This document shows positions 38,292-49,998 of a stretch of 64,000 bases of DNA, piece by piece (the first letter of the stretch is position 1; every line of letters starts with the position of its first letter). Under the pieces are notes generated by a model. That model saw nothing but the letters and a program-made list of their open reading frames with translations, was not told the origin of the DNA and ran no database searches. This stretch comes from Phycisphaerae bacterium (GTDB taxonomy: Bacteria; Planctomycetota; Phycisphaerae; Tepidisphaerales; Tepidisphaeraceae). The position numbers and the translations under genes were made by a program. The DNA is taken from positions 70,887-134,886 of the forward strand of contig JAUJNJ010000003.1 in assembly GCA_030448225.1 (NCBI GenBank). The letters are read 5' to 3'.

Positions 38292-41200
38292 TCAACATCG
38301 ACTCGAGCCGAGCGTCCACGGCGCCGCCCGCTCACGCGGCTCGCCGCGGCCGCCGCGCGGCGGCGGCTGGTCAGCGCGGGGCGCCGGCGCCGCGGCGGCC
38401 GGCTCGGTCGGGCGGAGCTTGGGCTTGAGGTACTCGGCCGTGTGGCTGCCGGCGGTCTCAACGACCTGCTCCGGCGTGCCGGCGGCGACGAGGGTGCCGC
38501 CGCCGTCGCCGCCCTCGGGGCCCAGCGCGTCGATGATCCAGTCGGCGCACTTGATCACGTCGAGGTTGTGCTCGATCACGAGCACCGTGTTGCCCATGTC
38601 GGCCAGTGTGTTGAGCACGTTGAGCAGGTTCTGGATGTCGGCGAAGTGCAGGCCCGTCGTTGGCTCGTCGAGCACGTAGAGCGTGTGGCCGGTCGGGTTC
38701 TTGCCGAGTTCCGTCGCCAGCTTCACGCAAGTGCCTCGCCGCCGGAGAGCTGCGTGCTGGGCTGGCCGAGCTTCACGTAGCTCAGGCCGACGTCGTGCAG
38801 GCTCTTGAGCTGGCGGTGGATGACCGGGAAGTTCTCGAAGAACGCGACCGACTCCTCGACGGTCATCGCCAGCACGTCGGCGATCGTCTTGCCGCGGTAG
38901 TGGATCTCCAGCGTCTGCGCGTTGTACCGCGTGCCGTGGCAGACCTCGCAGTTGACGTACACGTCGGGCAGGAAGTGCATCTCGATCTTCTTCGTGCCCT
39001 GCCCGCAGCAGCTCTCAGCGGCCGCCCTTGACGTTGAAACTGAAGCGGCCGGCCTCGTAGCCGCGGATCTTCGCCTCGCGGGTCTTGGCGAACACCTTGC
39101 GGATCTCGTCGAACACGCCGGTGTAGGTGGCCGGGTTGCTGCGGGGTGCGGCCGATCGGGCTCTGGTCGATCTCGATCACCTTGTCGACCTTCGCGCAAC
39201 CGTTGGAGCCGCCTTGTGCACGCCGGCCTTCACCTTCGAGCTGTACAGCTTGCGCTTGAGGGCCGGGAGCAGCGTCTGGTTGATGAGCGTGCTCTTGCCC
39301 GACCCGCTGACGCCGGTGACGCAGACGAACCCGCCGAGCGGATGCGCACGTCGACGTTCTTGAGGTTGTTCTCGCGGCACCCCTTGAGTTCGAGGCAGTT
39401 CTTGTCGACGTCGAGCGGGCGGCGGGTCTCGGGGTGACGATGGACTTCTCGCCGACGAGGTACTTGATCGTCACGCTCTGCGTCTGCTCGAGCACCGCCG
39501 GCAGCGGGCCGTGCGCCACGAGGTTGCCGCCGTGCGCGCCGGCGCCCGGGCCGATGTCGATGAGGTAGTCGGCCGCGGATGCAGTCCTCGTCGTGCTCGA
39601 CCATCAGCACGGTGTTGCCGATGTCGCGCAGGCGGAGCAGCGTGCGGATGAGGCGCGTGTTGTCGCGCTGGTGCAGGCCGATCGTCGGCTCGTCGAGCAC
39701 GTAGCAGACGCCGACGTTTCCCGGGACCCCACCTGCGTGGCCAGGCGGATGCGCTTGCGCCTCGCCGCCGGAGAGGCTGCCCGTCTTGCGGTCGAGCGTG
39801 AGGTAGCCCAGGCCGACGTCGACCATGAAGCCGAGGCGCGCCGATCGCGCACGATCGGCTCGGAGATCTTCTGCCCCTCCTGGCTGAGCGCAGCTTCTCG
39901 AAGAACTGCTTCGCCCGCGCGACCGTCAGGCGTGTGACGTCGTCGACGCTGTAACCGGGCAGCACGAGCGGCGGGCGTCGGCGGCCTTGGCGGCTGCCGT
40001 TGCCGTTCTTCTTGCCCGCGGCGCGCTCTTGCCCGTCTTGCCGGCGGCGTTCTTCACGCTCGCCTCGCAGGGCTCTTCCTCGGTCGGCGTGGCGACGGAA
40101 TCGAACCCGCCGTGGTTCTGCGGCGGGGGCGGCATTGGAGCCGTCCTCGGCGCGCATCGGCCAGGGCGGGCGGGGTGTGGATCTCGTCCGGCGGAGTGAC
40201 GTCGATCGGCGTGGTCGTGTGCAGGCGGACGGCCAGCGCCTCCTTCTTCAGCCGCGTGCCGTGGCAGGTGGCGCACGGCTGCTCGCTCATGTACTGGTAG
40301 AGCTTGTGCTGCACCCAGTCGCTCTCGGTGTTCTCGAAGCGGCGCTGTAGGTTGGGGATCACGCCCTCGAACCACGTGCCGGTGCCGGCGTCGCCCTTGG
40401 CGTCGGTGCCGTACATCAGGATCTCCCGCGTCTTCTTGGGGATGTCCTTGTACGGGCCGGTGTACTCGATCTTGAAGTCGCGGCTGAACTGCCGGAGCAC
40501 CCGGCTGTAGTAGATGTTCATCCGCTTGCCGTTCTTCCGCCACGCCTCCACCGCGCCGCCCTCGAGCGACAAGCTCTCGTCGTTGACGATGAGGTCGGGG
40601 TCGAACTCGCTCGTGGTCCCCGAGGCCGTGGCAGTCCGGGCAGCGCCGTGCGGCGAGTTGAAGCTGAACAGCCGCGGCTCGAGTTCCGGCAGCGACACGT
40701 TCGGATGCACCGGGCAGGCGAACTTCTCGCTGAACACCTGATCCACCCACGTGCCGTCCGGCTGGCCGACCATCACGATCACCAGGCCCTGGCTGAACTT
40801 CAGGCTCGTCTCGATCGAGTCGGCGACGCGGCGAGGATGTCCGGCTTGATCACGATGCGGTCGACGACCGCCTCGATGTGGTGCGCGAACGTCTTGGCGA
40901 GCTTCGGGGCGGCCTCGGGGTTGGGCAGTTCGTGGATCGTGCCGTCGACGCGGGCGCGGACGAACCCCTGCTTGTGGATCGCGCCGAACGTGTCCTTGTG
41001 CTCCCCCTTCTGACCACGGATCAGCGGCGAGAGGATCATGATCTTCGTGCCCGCCGAGTAGGCCATCACGGCGTCGACGATCTGGCTGATCGACTGGCTG
41101 CTGATCTCGCGGCCGCACTCCCAGCAGTGCGGGGTGCCGGCGCGGGCGAAGAGCACGCGGAGGTAGTCGTAGATCTCGGTCGTCGTCGCGACGGTCGACC

Positions 41201-41486
41201 GCGGGTTGCTGCTGGCCGACCGCTGCTCGATCGCGATCGTCGGCGGCAGGCCCTCGACCTCGTCGACGTCCGGCTTCTGGAGCTGGTCGAGGAACTGCCG
41301 GGCGTAGGCCGACAGCGATTCCATGCTTGCGCCGCCCCTCCGCGAAGACCGTGTCGAACGCGAGCGTCGACTTGCCCGACCCGGACAGGCCGGTGACGAC
41401 CACGAGCTGGTCGCGGGGGATGTCGACCGAGACGTTCTTGAGGTTGTGCTCGCGGGCGCGCGGATTTTGATCTGTTTCAGGCTCAT
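38292..41486 (-). CDS. uvrA: excinuclease ABC subunit A (at least a dozen frameshifts)
   Basis: UvrA is the damage-sensing ATPase of nucleotide excision repair. Reading through the breaks gives about 1065 residues in the correct order. First Walker [21 protein letters not shown]. Then [20 protein letters not shown], zinc-finger CWECG and CATCHGT, the first signature GSLSGGEAQ and [13 protein letters not shown]. Second Walker [21 protein letters not shown]. Then [23 protein letters not shown] and [14 protein letters not shown]. Breaks cluster between about 38.7 and 41.5 kb, the densest in the window. A Pro/Ala/Arg tail follows the last ATPase motif. No UvrB or UvrC is present here. Confidence 0.93.
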
Positions 41487-41850
41487 GCGGAACGGCTCTC
41501 GATTGCCCCCGGGACGACGGCTGGTGCCCCTACTGTAAGCGCCCGGATCGCCCGGGCGCGCGAGCGGCGGATTGTAAGGAACCTGTACGGGTGAAGGAAG
41601 CGGCCTGGTTCGCCCCACCCCAGCCGTACGCCGGGCCCGGGCGCGAGGATCGTGCGGGAGGAGTGGCGGGGTGGTGGGGCGGTTGGGTAGTTGAGTGGTG
41701 GGGTGGGGATCGGGTTGTTGTGCAGGTGAACCGCCCAGAGTTGGGGGCAGGTTGGGATCACGCCAAGCGGGGCGCGCGCCGCCCGGATCGCAGGGGAATC
41801 AGCTCAATTCCGGAGAACGTGACCGTCCGCGCCACTCTCCGGTGAGACAG
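41487..41850. other. spacer with G/T-rich degenerate repeat
   Basis: No gene is seen. Bases 41665-41715 are a degenerate tandem of GGTGGGG/GGTTGGG-like units (GTGGGGCGGTTGGGTAGTTG), similar in style to the heptamer repeats but without an obvious partner arm. Confidence 0.4.
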
Positions 41851-41948
41851 GTCATCCCGAGGGGAGCGGTGGCGACCCGACCCACCTCGGGGTGGTTTGA
41901 CGCGTCCCCCAGCCGGGATTCCTCGTCGCCGTGGCTCCTGGGCATGAC
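41851..41948. repeat. GTCATCCCGAG long hairpin, copy 3
   Basis: GTCATCCCGAGGGGAGCGGT at 41851 is identical over 20 bases to copy 1 at 26753. The mirror arm ends GGCTCCTGGGCATGAC at 41948. It lies 65 bases beyond the 3' end of the secreted protein gene at 42012. Confidence 0.75.
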
Positions 41949-42011
41949 GGCTTTCGGCCCCGTCCTCGCCACGTGACGATCAGGTTCTTTGGACCGTCCC
42001 AACAGCCCGAC

Positions 42012-43751
42012 TCAGACGACGCGAAAGCTGCCGAACAGGTCGCGCCCCGCCGCGGACACGCCGGCCTGAGAACGAGTCTGATCGGGGCGGAGGGCGATCG
42101 TGTAGGTGCCGGCGTCGGCGGCGTCCCAGCGGCCGCCGGGGGCTTCGATGCGGTACGTGGCGACGACCGTCTCCCGGCGCGGCCGGGCGTTGCGGAACGT
42201 CGCGTCCTGGGCGAAGCCGTTCGGGCCGCTCACGAGCAGGTCCGCGTCGTCGAACCCGGTGACGCCCGCCCGGTCGGGGTTGGAGTACGTGACGGTGAGC
42301 CGCGTGCCCCGGCCGCGGCGGACGGTCTCGGCGACCGACAGCGTCGCCGTCGGGCGCCGGGGGTGAGGCGGCGCCCCGCGACGGTCGTGCGGGCGGCGTA
42401 GACGTCCATCTTCGACAGCGTGCCGTCCGGGTTGTCGCCGGTGCTGTTCGAGTTGTCGCCCCAAGCCGCGTGCATCACGCCCTGATTGATGTCAAGGCCG
42501 ATGTAGTCGCCGAACTCGATGAGTTCCCCGCGAGGAACGCGCTGGAGACGCCGGTGCTGAGCCGCACGTTCGGCGAAAGCGACGCCCGACGCCGTCGGCG
42601 TGCCGGCCACGCCCCACAGGCCGGCGTCGTTGTTCGCGATCGCGTCGGCTGCCGGCCCCCTGCACGCCGAGGTCCCCGCGCGTCGTGCCACGCGAGCGCC
42701 ACCGCGCCGGTGGCCTGGTCGACCGCCACGCGCGGGAAGAACTGGCTGTTCGGCGTCGCGTCGTCGTTCACGCGCCACAGCGGGCGACCAGGTGCGGCCG
42801 TCGTCGTCGCTGTAGCGGAGCAGCACGTCGGTGTCGTTGTTCTCGGGGCCGTCTCGTCGGTGTAAACGAGGTAGGCCCGCCCGGTGAACGGCCCGCCGCT
42901 GCGGTCGTAGGCGAGGCCGGCGGCGGCGTCGATCGAGCGGCGACTGCGGGGATCGTGTCGCGGTCGCCGACCTGCGTCTCGGTCACGTTGATCGGCAGCG
43001 CCGAACCGCCTGCGCCCGTCGGCCGTGCGGACGACGACCGTGCTCGGCCCCTCGCCGCCCGGCGGGCGCTGGTAGGCGACCATCACCTGCCCGCGCGGGC
43101 CGACGGCGATGTCCCCCACGTTCTGCCGCGGCGGGCCCTCGATCGTGCGGGCCCGGCCGAACTTCCGCACCTCGCCCGGCCCCCGCACGGCCGCGCGCCG
43201 CGTCGGCGCGCCGTCCTCGAGTTGGTACGCGACCCAGACCGAGTCGTTTCCCACCGTGATCGTCGGCTGGTCGGTGTCCCCTTGAGCGTCGCGAGCGGGC
43301 GGAACGTGAGGCCGCCGTCGACGCTGAGGATGACCTCCGTCGCGCCGGTGTCGACGTTGACGTAGCCGAGGTACAGGTTGCCGAACCGGTCGAACGCGAC
43401 GGTCGGGTCGCAGCAGGCGTGCGGCAGGCCGTCCACCTCGGTGCCCACCTCGCGGACGGCCCACGTCGCGCCGCCGTCGGTGCTGGCGTATGCCAGCAGC
43501 GACGAGCGGTTGTAGTTCGACGCGGCGAACACGCGCGACGGGTTCGTCGGGTCGACCCCGATCGACGCCTCCGACTGGTGCCCCGGCGTGCGCCCCGCGT
43601 TGACGGTCGCCACCGGCCCGTACGTCACCGAGAAGTGCCGCCGCGCCTCCATCGGCTCCACGACGGCCCGCGCACTCGGCGCGGCGGAACGTGCGGCTGA
43701 CTCATCTGACTGCGCAGACCGGCGGGACGAAAGGGAAAGACGCAAGACCAC
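42012..43751 (-). CDS. secreted BNR/sialidase-like beta-propeller protein with C-terminal Ig-like domain (frameshifted)
   Basis: The N-terminus carries the planctomycete motif VEPMEARRHFS that precedes many exported proteins of this phylum. The next 400 residues resemble a BNR-type propeller (NRSSLLAYASTDGGATWAVR; ATEVILSVDGGLTF; YSDDDGRTWS), with Asp-box-like S-x-D-x-G-x-T-W motifs. The end is a domain with DADLLVSGPNGFAQD and APGGRWDAADAGTYTIAL, shared with the gene upstream (44057-46459). Several frame changes lie between 42.36 and 43.28 kb. No catalytic sialidase residues can be vouched for. It is probably a surface or extracellular glycan-related protein. Confidence 0.7.
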
Positions 43752-43986
43752 CTCCGCTGCCGACGACCGGCGAGGATTCTGGTGGAATCCGGGACCGCGG
43801 CTCGTCAGAGACTGACTTGTTCGACCAAAACCCTCGCGAGCGTGCCTGATCGCAGCGCCCGGGACGATTCCGCCCAGCCCGATTCGTGGCGATCACGTCG
43901 CGCGGCTGAAGATCCCGAAAGGCACGACGTGTAGAGGGGGCATTCCCAACGGCGCGAAAGCGATTCCCGCGGCTCGCACATGACGA

Positions 43987-44016
43987 CGCGACCGCGGCCC
44001 GTCGGCCGCGGTCGCG
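43987..44016 (-). terminator. 13-bp hairpin after the DNRLRE protein gene
   Basis: CGCGACCGCGGCC (43987-43999) pairs perfectly with GGCCGCGGTCGCG (44004-44016). It lies 41 bases after the stop of the upstream leftward gene. There is no U-tract. The rest of the spacer 43752-43986 shows nothing else. Confidence 0.6.
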
Positions 44017-44056
44017 ACTTCTTCGCAGTGTAAGGGCCGCCGGCCCGGCCGTCACG

Positions 44057-46459
44057 TCAGACGAGCCGGATGACGAAGTCCTGGTCGCTGACGCTGGCGG
44101 CCGGGTCGTCGAGGCTCCGGAGGCGGACGCCGCCGAGGCCGCCCGCCGTGGCGCGGATCGAGCGGATCGTGTCGGCGGCGACGCCGGTCGGCGTGCCGTT
44201 GTTGGTCGTCAGCACCGACCCGAGCGACGCGGTGCGGATGTTCGGCGCCGCCACGAGCGAGTCGCTGAACGTCCCCTTGATGTTGACGCCGCCGAGCGTG
44301 GCGCCGGGGTCGGTGAACCCGGCGGCGGCGGTCGGCAGCGCGTCGCCGTCGACCGCGACGAGCACCGCGCTGTCACTCATCCCGCCGGCCGTCACCCGCC
44401 CGACCGGTCCGCTCGAGCGGATCGTCGCGCCGGTGATCGCGCCGCGCACGTTCAGGTTCCGCAGCGTGGCGGTCTCGATGTCGGCGGCGTACCCGCCGCG
44501 GACGTTCACGTTGCCGATCGACGGCGCCGAAATCACGTCGGCCGCGCCGTCGTCGATCCAGCTGTTGGCCGTGACCGACCGGATCGGGCTGCCGGACTGG
44601 ATCGAGAAGTTCGTCACGTCGCCGACCGCGACGGCGACCTGCCCGCCGCTCCCGGCCACGAGCGAGCCGCCGAGCACGTTGCCCATCGCGAGCTTGCCGA
44701 ACGCGCCGCCGACGTTGACGGCGCCGGCGAGGTCGGCCGTCCTGCCGGTGATCGAGCGGAGCCCGGCGGGCGCCGCCACGTCGCCGATGCGGACGCGGCC
44801 GTCGCTGCCGCCCCGGGCGCGGATCGTCAGGGCCGAGGCGGGGTTGGTGCCGGCGAGGTCGACGTCGTAGGCGTTGCCGTCGAGGAAGACCTCGCCGGTG
44901 CCGGTGCCGCGCACGGCGACGGTGACGACCGTGCCGTCGGCGTCGGTGAACGTGAGGCCCCGCGCGTTGGCCGTGCCCGGCCCGAACGCGCCGACCGACG
45001 TGCGGTCGCCGCCGCCGCCGCCGCCGCCGTCAGCGATCGCGGCGTTGAACGTGCCGAGCGTGCCGGCGGGGGCGGCGTTGCCGTCGACGTCGCGGACCTC
45101 GTCGGCCTTGAGGGCGACGGTGTAGGTGCCGTTGTCGGCCTGGTCCCACCCGCCGCCCGGCCCCTGCACGGTGTAGGTGGCGACGAGGCTCGTGCCGTTG
45201 GCGTTGGGCGTGACGGTGACGCCGGTGACGGTCAGCGGGCCGCCCGCGCCGGTGACGGTGACGTCGTCGGCCTCGATGCTGGCGCGCTGGACGTTGTCGG
45301 GGTCGGCGGAGGTGACGACGCACGTGTGGCCCGTCGCGGCGCCGGTGACGTTCTGGGCCGCGAGCGTGGCGCTCGGCCCGCCGTTGGGCGGCGGCGGCGT
45401 GACGCCGTCGCCGGCGACGTCGAACGTGCCGAGCACGCCCGGCGGCGCGACGTTCTCCAGCACGTCGGTGACCTGCCCGGCCGCGAGGCGCACGGTGTAC
45501 GTGCCGTTGTCGGCCGCGTCCCACGACCCGCCGGGCGCGGCGATCGTGTAGGTGACGGTCACCGGCGAGCCGTTCGACGCCGGCGACGGGCTGGCGGTGA
45601 CGACCTCCAGTTCCGCGCCGGTCGGGCCGAACACGAGCAGGTCGTCGGTCGTGATGTTCAGGACCTCGACGTCGTCCGGGTCGGTGTACGTGACGGTCAC
45701 CGCGTGCGACGTGCCGCCCGGCGGCACCGCGACGTCGTCGGCAGACAGCTCGGCAGCTGGGGCCGGCCTCGGCGGTGATGTCGAGCGCGGGGCCGAACCC
45801 GCTGGCGTCCTCGCTCGACGTGTACGCGACGTGTCAGCGCCGGCGTCGAGGTTGCGGATCACGAACGCGACGGTCCCGCGGCCGGCCTGCCGCTCGGCGC
45901 GGACGTAGTTCGTCACGTCGAACGAGTAGGTCTGCACCGAGTTGCCGCTCACCGTCGCGATGTCCAGCCTCGCCGGCCGAGGCGGGGCGGTTGGCGTAGG
46001 TCAGCTCGCCGGCGGGGTTGTTGTCGGCGTCGGCGCCGTCGCCGTCGGCGTTGGTCGTGGTGCCGTTGCCCTCGACCCACCCGGTCTCGGTGACGGCGAA
46101 GATCCCCACCCGCGCGTCGGCCGACGCCTCGCCCTGCAGGCGTCGAACCGCAGCACGGCGGTGCCGACCGTGCCGGCGCCGGCGACGTCGAACTTCGTGC
46201 GCCCGCGCGTGTCGCCGGCGGCGTTCTTCGTGAACAGGAGATCGGACGCGCCGAAGTTCACGCCCGCGAACGTCCCGCCGTCGCGCACGAACGTGTCGGC
46301 CGTCGCGGCGAACGTCGCGAACAGCCGACGCTCCTCCAGCGCCTCCAGGGCCGCGGCGACCACGGCGCCGGCGCCGCGGCCCGCGGCGGCGGCGGCGGGG
46401 CTGGACGCGTCAGATGCCGAACGACGACCGCGGCTGACGAAGAACGACCGAATGCTCAT
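44057..46459 (-). CDS. large secreted protein: DNRLRE domain, Ig-like repeats, beta-rich C-terminus (frameshifted)
   Basis: About 800 residues. The N-terminus holds the export-associated motif LEALEERRLFATFA. A DNRLRE/CBM96-like domain follows (ATADTFVRDGGTFAGVNFGA, TKFDVAGAGTVGTAVLRFD, FAVTETGWVEGNGTTTN). Then come two copies of an Ig-like repeat (TDDLLVFGPTGAEL then GGSWDAADNGTYTVRLAAGQ; EADDVTVTGAGGPL then GGGWDQADNGTYTVALKADE). The C-terminal third is a Gly/Ser/Asp-rich repeat region typical of beta-solenoids (IGNVNVRGGYAADIETATLR). Frame changes near 46140, 45975 and 45830 look like errors. It is likely a cell-surface adhesin or matrix protein. Confidence 0.75.
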
Positions 46460-47124
46460 GTGCTTTCACTCCTGAAATCAACTCGAGGGGGTTGGGCGGC
46501 CCCGGGCGCGTGCGCGCCGCTGATCGGTCCGCCGCCGGGCGGGCAACCCCACCCACGGCGGACGCGGCCGTCTCGCCGGCGGCGTGCCGTCACGCTCGCG
46601 GGAAAAGGCCCCGGCCCGCCCCGTCCGCCCGCTGAATCGGCGCGGCGGCACAAGGTGGGGCGACCGCCGCCGGTTCGCGAACCGACACGACCCGAACGCC
46701 ACGCGCGTCGAGGGACGTGATCCGCGGGGGGCTGCCGTCGCCGCCGTCGCCGCTCCACCGGAGCGGGCCGGGCGGCCGCGTGCGATGGTAACGCCGACCC
46801 GCCACCCGCACAGCAAGGAAAAGCTGAAGCCGGTCCTAGGGAAGTCCCCGGTCGCGACGGGGCAATTATGGGACGAAACCCAAGTCCCGTCAAAGCGGAC
46901 CCTTTTTTTGGCGGGATTCGCGGGTGCGGACGGACGTCCCGCGTCCGACTCCGTGAAATTGGGGGAGGCGGGTGTCGCGGGCGCTGTAGCCCGACTATCG
47001 CGATCGCACGGCCTGCGCGGGAAGAAATCGACCTGCTGCAGGTCTTGGGGAACCATCCGCCTCCCGCCGCGTCGAACCGGGAGGTGTTTCCACGTACTGG
47101 CGGACGCGGAGCAAAGGAGCGAAC
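46460..47124. other. divergent intergenic control region
   Basis: About 660 bases between two divergently transcribed secreted-protein genes. Most is G+C-rich, but 46855-46920 is AT-richer with a TTTTTTTT run. Open frames here look like shadows. I cannot identify a confident promoter. Confidence 0.4.
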
Positions 47125-49432
47125 ATGCAACGGCTGGCGGCGGCGGTCCTGGCGGCGACGACGATCTCCTTCGGAATCCTCCCCATGAGCAACGCCCACG
47201 GGCAGCAACTCCCCCCGTCCGCCGCGCCGCCGCGGGCGCCACAACCACCGGCGACCCAACCGCAGGCGCCCAAGCCACAGGCTGAGGTGCCGGTGAAGGT
47301 CGTGGTGCTCTTCTCCAGCGGCGTCGGCTACTTCGAGCACTTCGGCACCGTCCGGGGCGACGGCTCGACCGAGCTGCGGTTCAAGACGCAGCAGATCAAC
47401 GACATCCTCAAGAGCCTCGTCCTCCAGGACCTCGACGACGGGAAGGTCACGACGATCACCTACCCGAGCCAGGACCCGGTCTCCAAGACGCTGCGCAGCT
47501 TCCAGGTCGACATCACGAGCAACCCGTCGCTGGCCGAACTGCTCGGCCAACTCCGCGGCGCGAAGATCACGCTCCGCCTCAGCGTCGAGGCGGCCGAGGT
47601 GGAGGGCACGATCCTCGGCGTCGAGAAGAAGCGCAAGCCGGCCGGCGACGCGCAGAAGGGGCAGGTCGTCGAGGTCTGGGTCCTGAACCTCATCGGGCCG
47701 GCCGGCATCCGCGCGGTGGAACTCGACCAGGTGAGTTCGCTGCAATTGCAGGACCCGGCCCTGCGCGAAGAGCTGGAGCGGGCACTGGCCGCGCTGGCCC
47801 AGTCGCGCGATCAGGACAAGAAGCCGGTGACGATCAACTTCCGCGGGCAGGGCGAGCGGCGCGTGCGCGTGGGGTACGTGGTCGAGACGCCGGTGTGGAA
47901 GACGAGCTATCGATTGATCCTGTCGAGCGACGACAAGGCGCCTGCGGCGCCGGATGCGACGACCGGAAAACAGGGCCCTGCGGGCCCGCGCGAAAAGGAG
48001 GGCGGCGCCGGCGCGGGGGCGCAGCCCGGTAAGGCGCAGTTGCAGGGGTGGGCGATCGTCGAGAATCAGACCGACAGCGACTGGTCCGACGTGCAGCTCA
48101 GCCTCGTCAGCGGGCGGCCGATCAGCTTCATCCAGAACTTGTACAGCCCGCTCTACGTGCCGCGGCCGACCGTGCAGCCGGAACTCTACGCGAGCCTGAC
48201 GCCCCAGACGTACGACGCGGGGCTGAGCCTGACGGGCAGCGTCGACTTCGCGGCTGGCGCGGCCCCCGCGGCCCCTGCCCCCGCCGGCGCGGCCGGCGGG
48301 GGCGGCGGGGGCGTGCCGCGGCGCAAGCTGGCCCGACAGATGGCCGCCGCGCCGCCGTCCTCCGCGCCGACCGAGCGGTTCTACGCGAACCGCGGCACGC
48401 TCGCGGCGGCCGACGAGATGGAGCCGCTCGGCGAACTCGACGCCGCCGCCTCGGTCGCGTCGCTGGCGTCGGCGGCGGACGTGGGCGAGCTGTTCCAGTA
48501 CACGGTCGGCAGCGTCAGCCTGCCGCGGCAACGCTCGGCGATGATCCCGATCGTCGCCGACGCCGTCGAGGTCGAACGCCTCAGCATCTACAACCCGAAC
48601 GTGCTGGCGAAGCACCCGCTCAACGGCGTGCGCGTGAAGAACACCAGCGGCAAGCACCTGCTCCAGGCCCGTCACCGTCCTGGAGGCGGGGACGTACGCC
48701 GGCGACGCCCGGGTCGACGACGTGCCGCCGGGCCAGGAGCGGCTGCTGAGCTTCGGCGTCGACCAGCAGGTGCGCGTCGACGCCAAGAGCGGCCAGTCCG
48801 AGAGCAGCGTGATCGCCGGACGGATCGTCAAGGGCGTCCTGCAACTGACGTACAAGAACGTGTCATCGACCGACTACGCCGCCGAGAACAAGGGGCAGAA
48901 GGACAAGACGCTGCTGATCGAGCACGCCCGGCGGCAGGGGTGGAAACTCGTCGGCACGGCCGACCCGGTCGAGACGACCGAGCAACTCTACCGCTTCAAG
49001 GGCCAGAGCCCGGCCGGCAAGCAGACGAAGCTGACGGTGAAGGAGGAACTCGTCCGCGCCGAGGCGATCGCCATCCTCCCCGCCGACCCCGGTCAACTCG
49101 AGGTCTACGCCCGCACCGGCCCGGTCCCCGCCGCCGTGAAGGAAGCGCTGGCCAAGGCCGTCGCGCTGAAGCGCACGCTCGCCGAGACCGAGCGGCAGGT
49201 GCAGGAGTGGCAGCAGCGGATCAAGGCGATCACCGACGAACAGGACCGGATGCGCGAGAACATCCAGGCCGTGCAGCCGAACACGGAGTACTACAACCGC
49301 ATCGTGAAGAAGCTCAACGAGCAGGAGACCGAGATCGAGGACCTGCGCGACGCGATCGACGAACTGCACGAGAAGCGTGACACCCAGCGCCGGGACCTCG
49401 AGAACTACCTCGCGAACCTGAACGTCGCGTAG
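47125..49432 (+). CDS. exported DUF4139-domain protein (one frameshift)
   Basis: About 769 residues with a signal peptide (MQRLAAAVLAATTISFGILP then HGQQ) and a Pro/Ala linker. The start of the conserved region is VVLFSSGVGYFEHFGTV then KTQQINDILKSLVLQDL. The DUF4139 core spans about residues 245-650 (VGYVVETPVWKTSYRLILSS; GWAIVENQTDSDWSDVQLSL; EQLYRFKGQSPAGKQTKLTV). The C-terminus is a long coiled coil (TLAETERQVQEWQQRIKAIT). The frame changes near 48668 and one inserted base rejoins it. Family function is unknown; members are exported and often large. It begins divergently from the adhesin-like gene. Confidence 0.85.
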
Positions 49433-49450
49433 CCGTCGCGGCCGACCCGT

Positions 49451-49849
49451 ATGGACGCCAAGGTGCAAGCGCTGATCCGCGCCGCTCGGCCGCTCGTCGG
49501 GGAAATCCGGCTCGCCCGCCCCAATATGTCCGCCGCGACCGTGGCGGCCGCGATCTTGTCCATGTCCGGACGCACCTACACTGGCGTCTGCGTCGACGTG
49601 AGTTGCGGCATCGGCTTCTGCGCCGAACACGCCGCCGTCGCGGAGATGCTCAAGTGCCGCGAGACGGTGATCGACACGATCGTCGCCGTCTGCGAAGACG
49701 GCGTGCTGTCGCCGTGCGGCCGGTGCCGCGAGTTGATGGTGCAGGTGAACCGCGCGAACCTCGACGCCCGCGTCGCGCTCCCCGATGGCCGGGTCGCGAC
49801 CCTTCGCGAACTCCTGCCGGAGCACTGGCTCGGGAGCGAGCGAGGCTGA
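49451..49849 (+). CDS. cytidine deaminase-like protein
   Basis: This 132-residue protein carries the zinc-dependent deaminase signature: CGIGFCAEHAAVAEML supplies the first Zn ligand and the catalytic Glu, and SPCGRCRELM supplies the two further Cys ligands. This Cys-Ala-Glu / Pro-Cys-x-x-Cys arrangement fits the cytidine or blasticidin-S deaminase branch, which convert cytidine-type substrates to uridine-type. The exact substrate cannot be told from sequence. It starts 18 bases after the DUF4139 gene and lies upstream of endonuclease V, so all three may share a transcript. Confidence 0.8.
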   Translation: MDAKVQALIRAARPLVGEIRLARPNMSAATVAAAILSMSGRTYTGVCVDVSCGIGFCAEHAAVAEMLKCRETVIDTIVAVCEDGVLSPCGRCRELMVQVNRANLDARVALPDGRVATLRELLPEHWLGSERG

Positions 49850-49998
49850 CGGCCGGTGATGGCCGGCGCAGCACCGGCGAAGATCCCACGACGGCGCTGG
49901 AACCAGCCGACGCCGCGGCATCCCCGTCCTTCTCGATTTCCCGCCCGTCGGCAACGGCGGCGATGTCGTGCGCATCGCCGCGCGATATGCTCCGCCGC

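Noticed and set aside
38292..41486. uvrA as a genuine pseudogene
   Set aside because: All ATPase, signature and zinc motifs are intact across the breaks and no substitution-type decay is seen. A decaying gene would be expected to lose motifs as well as frame.
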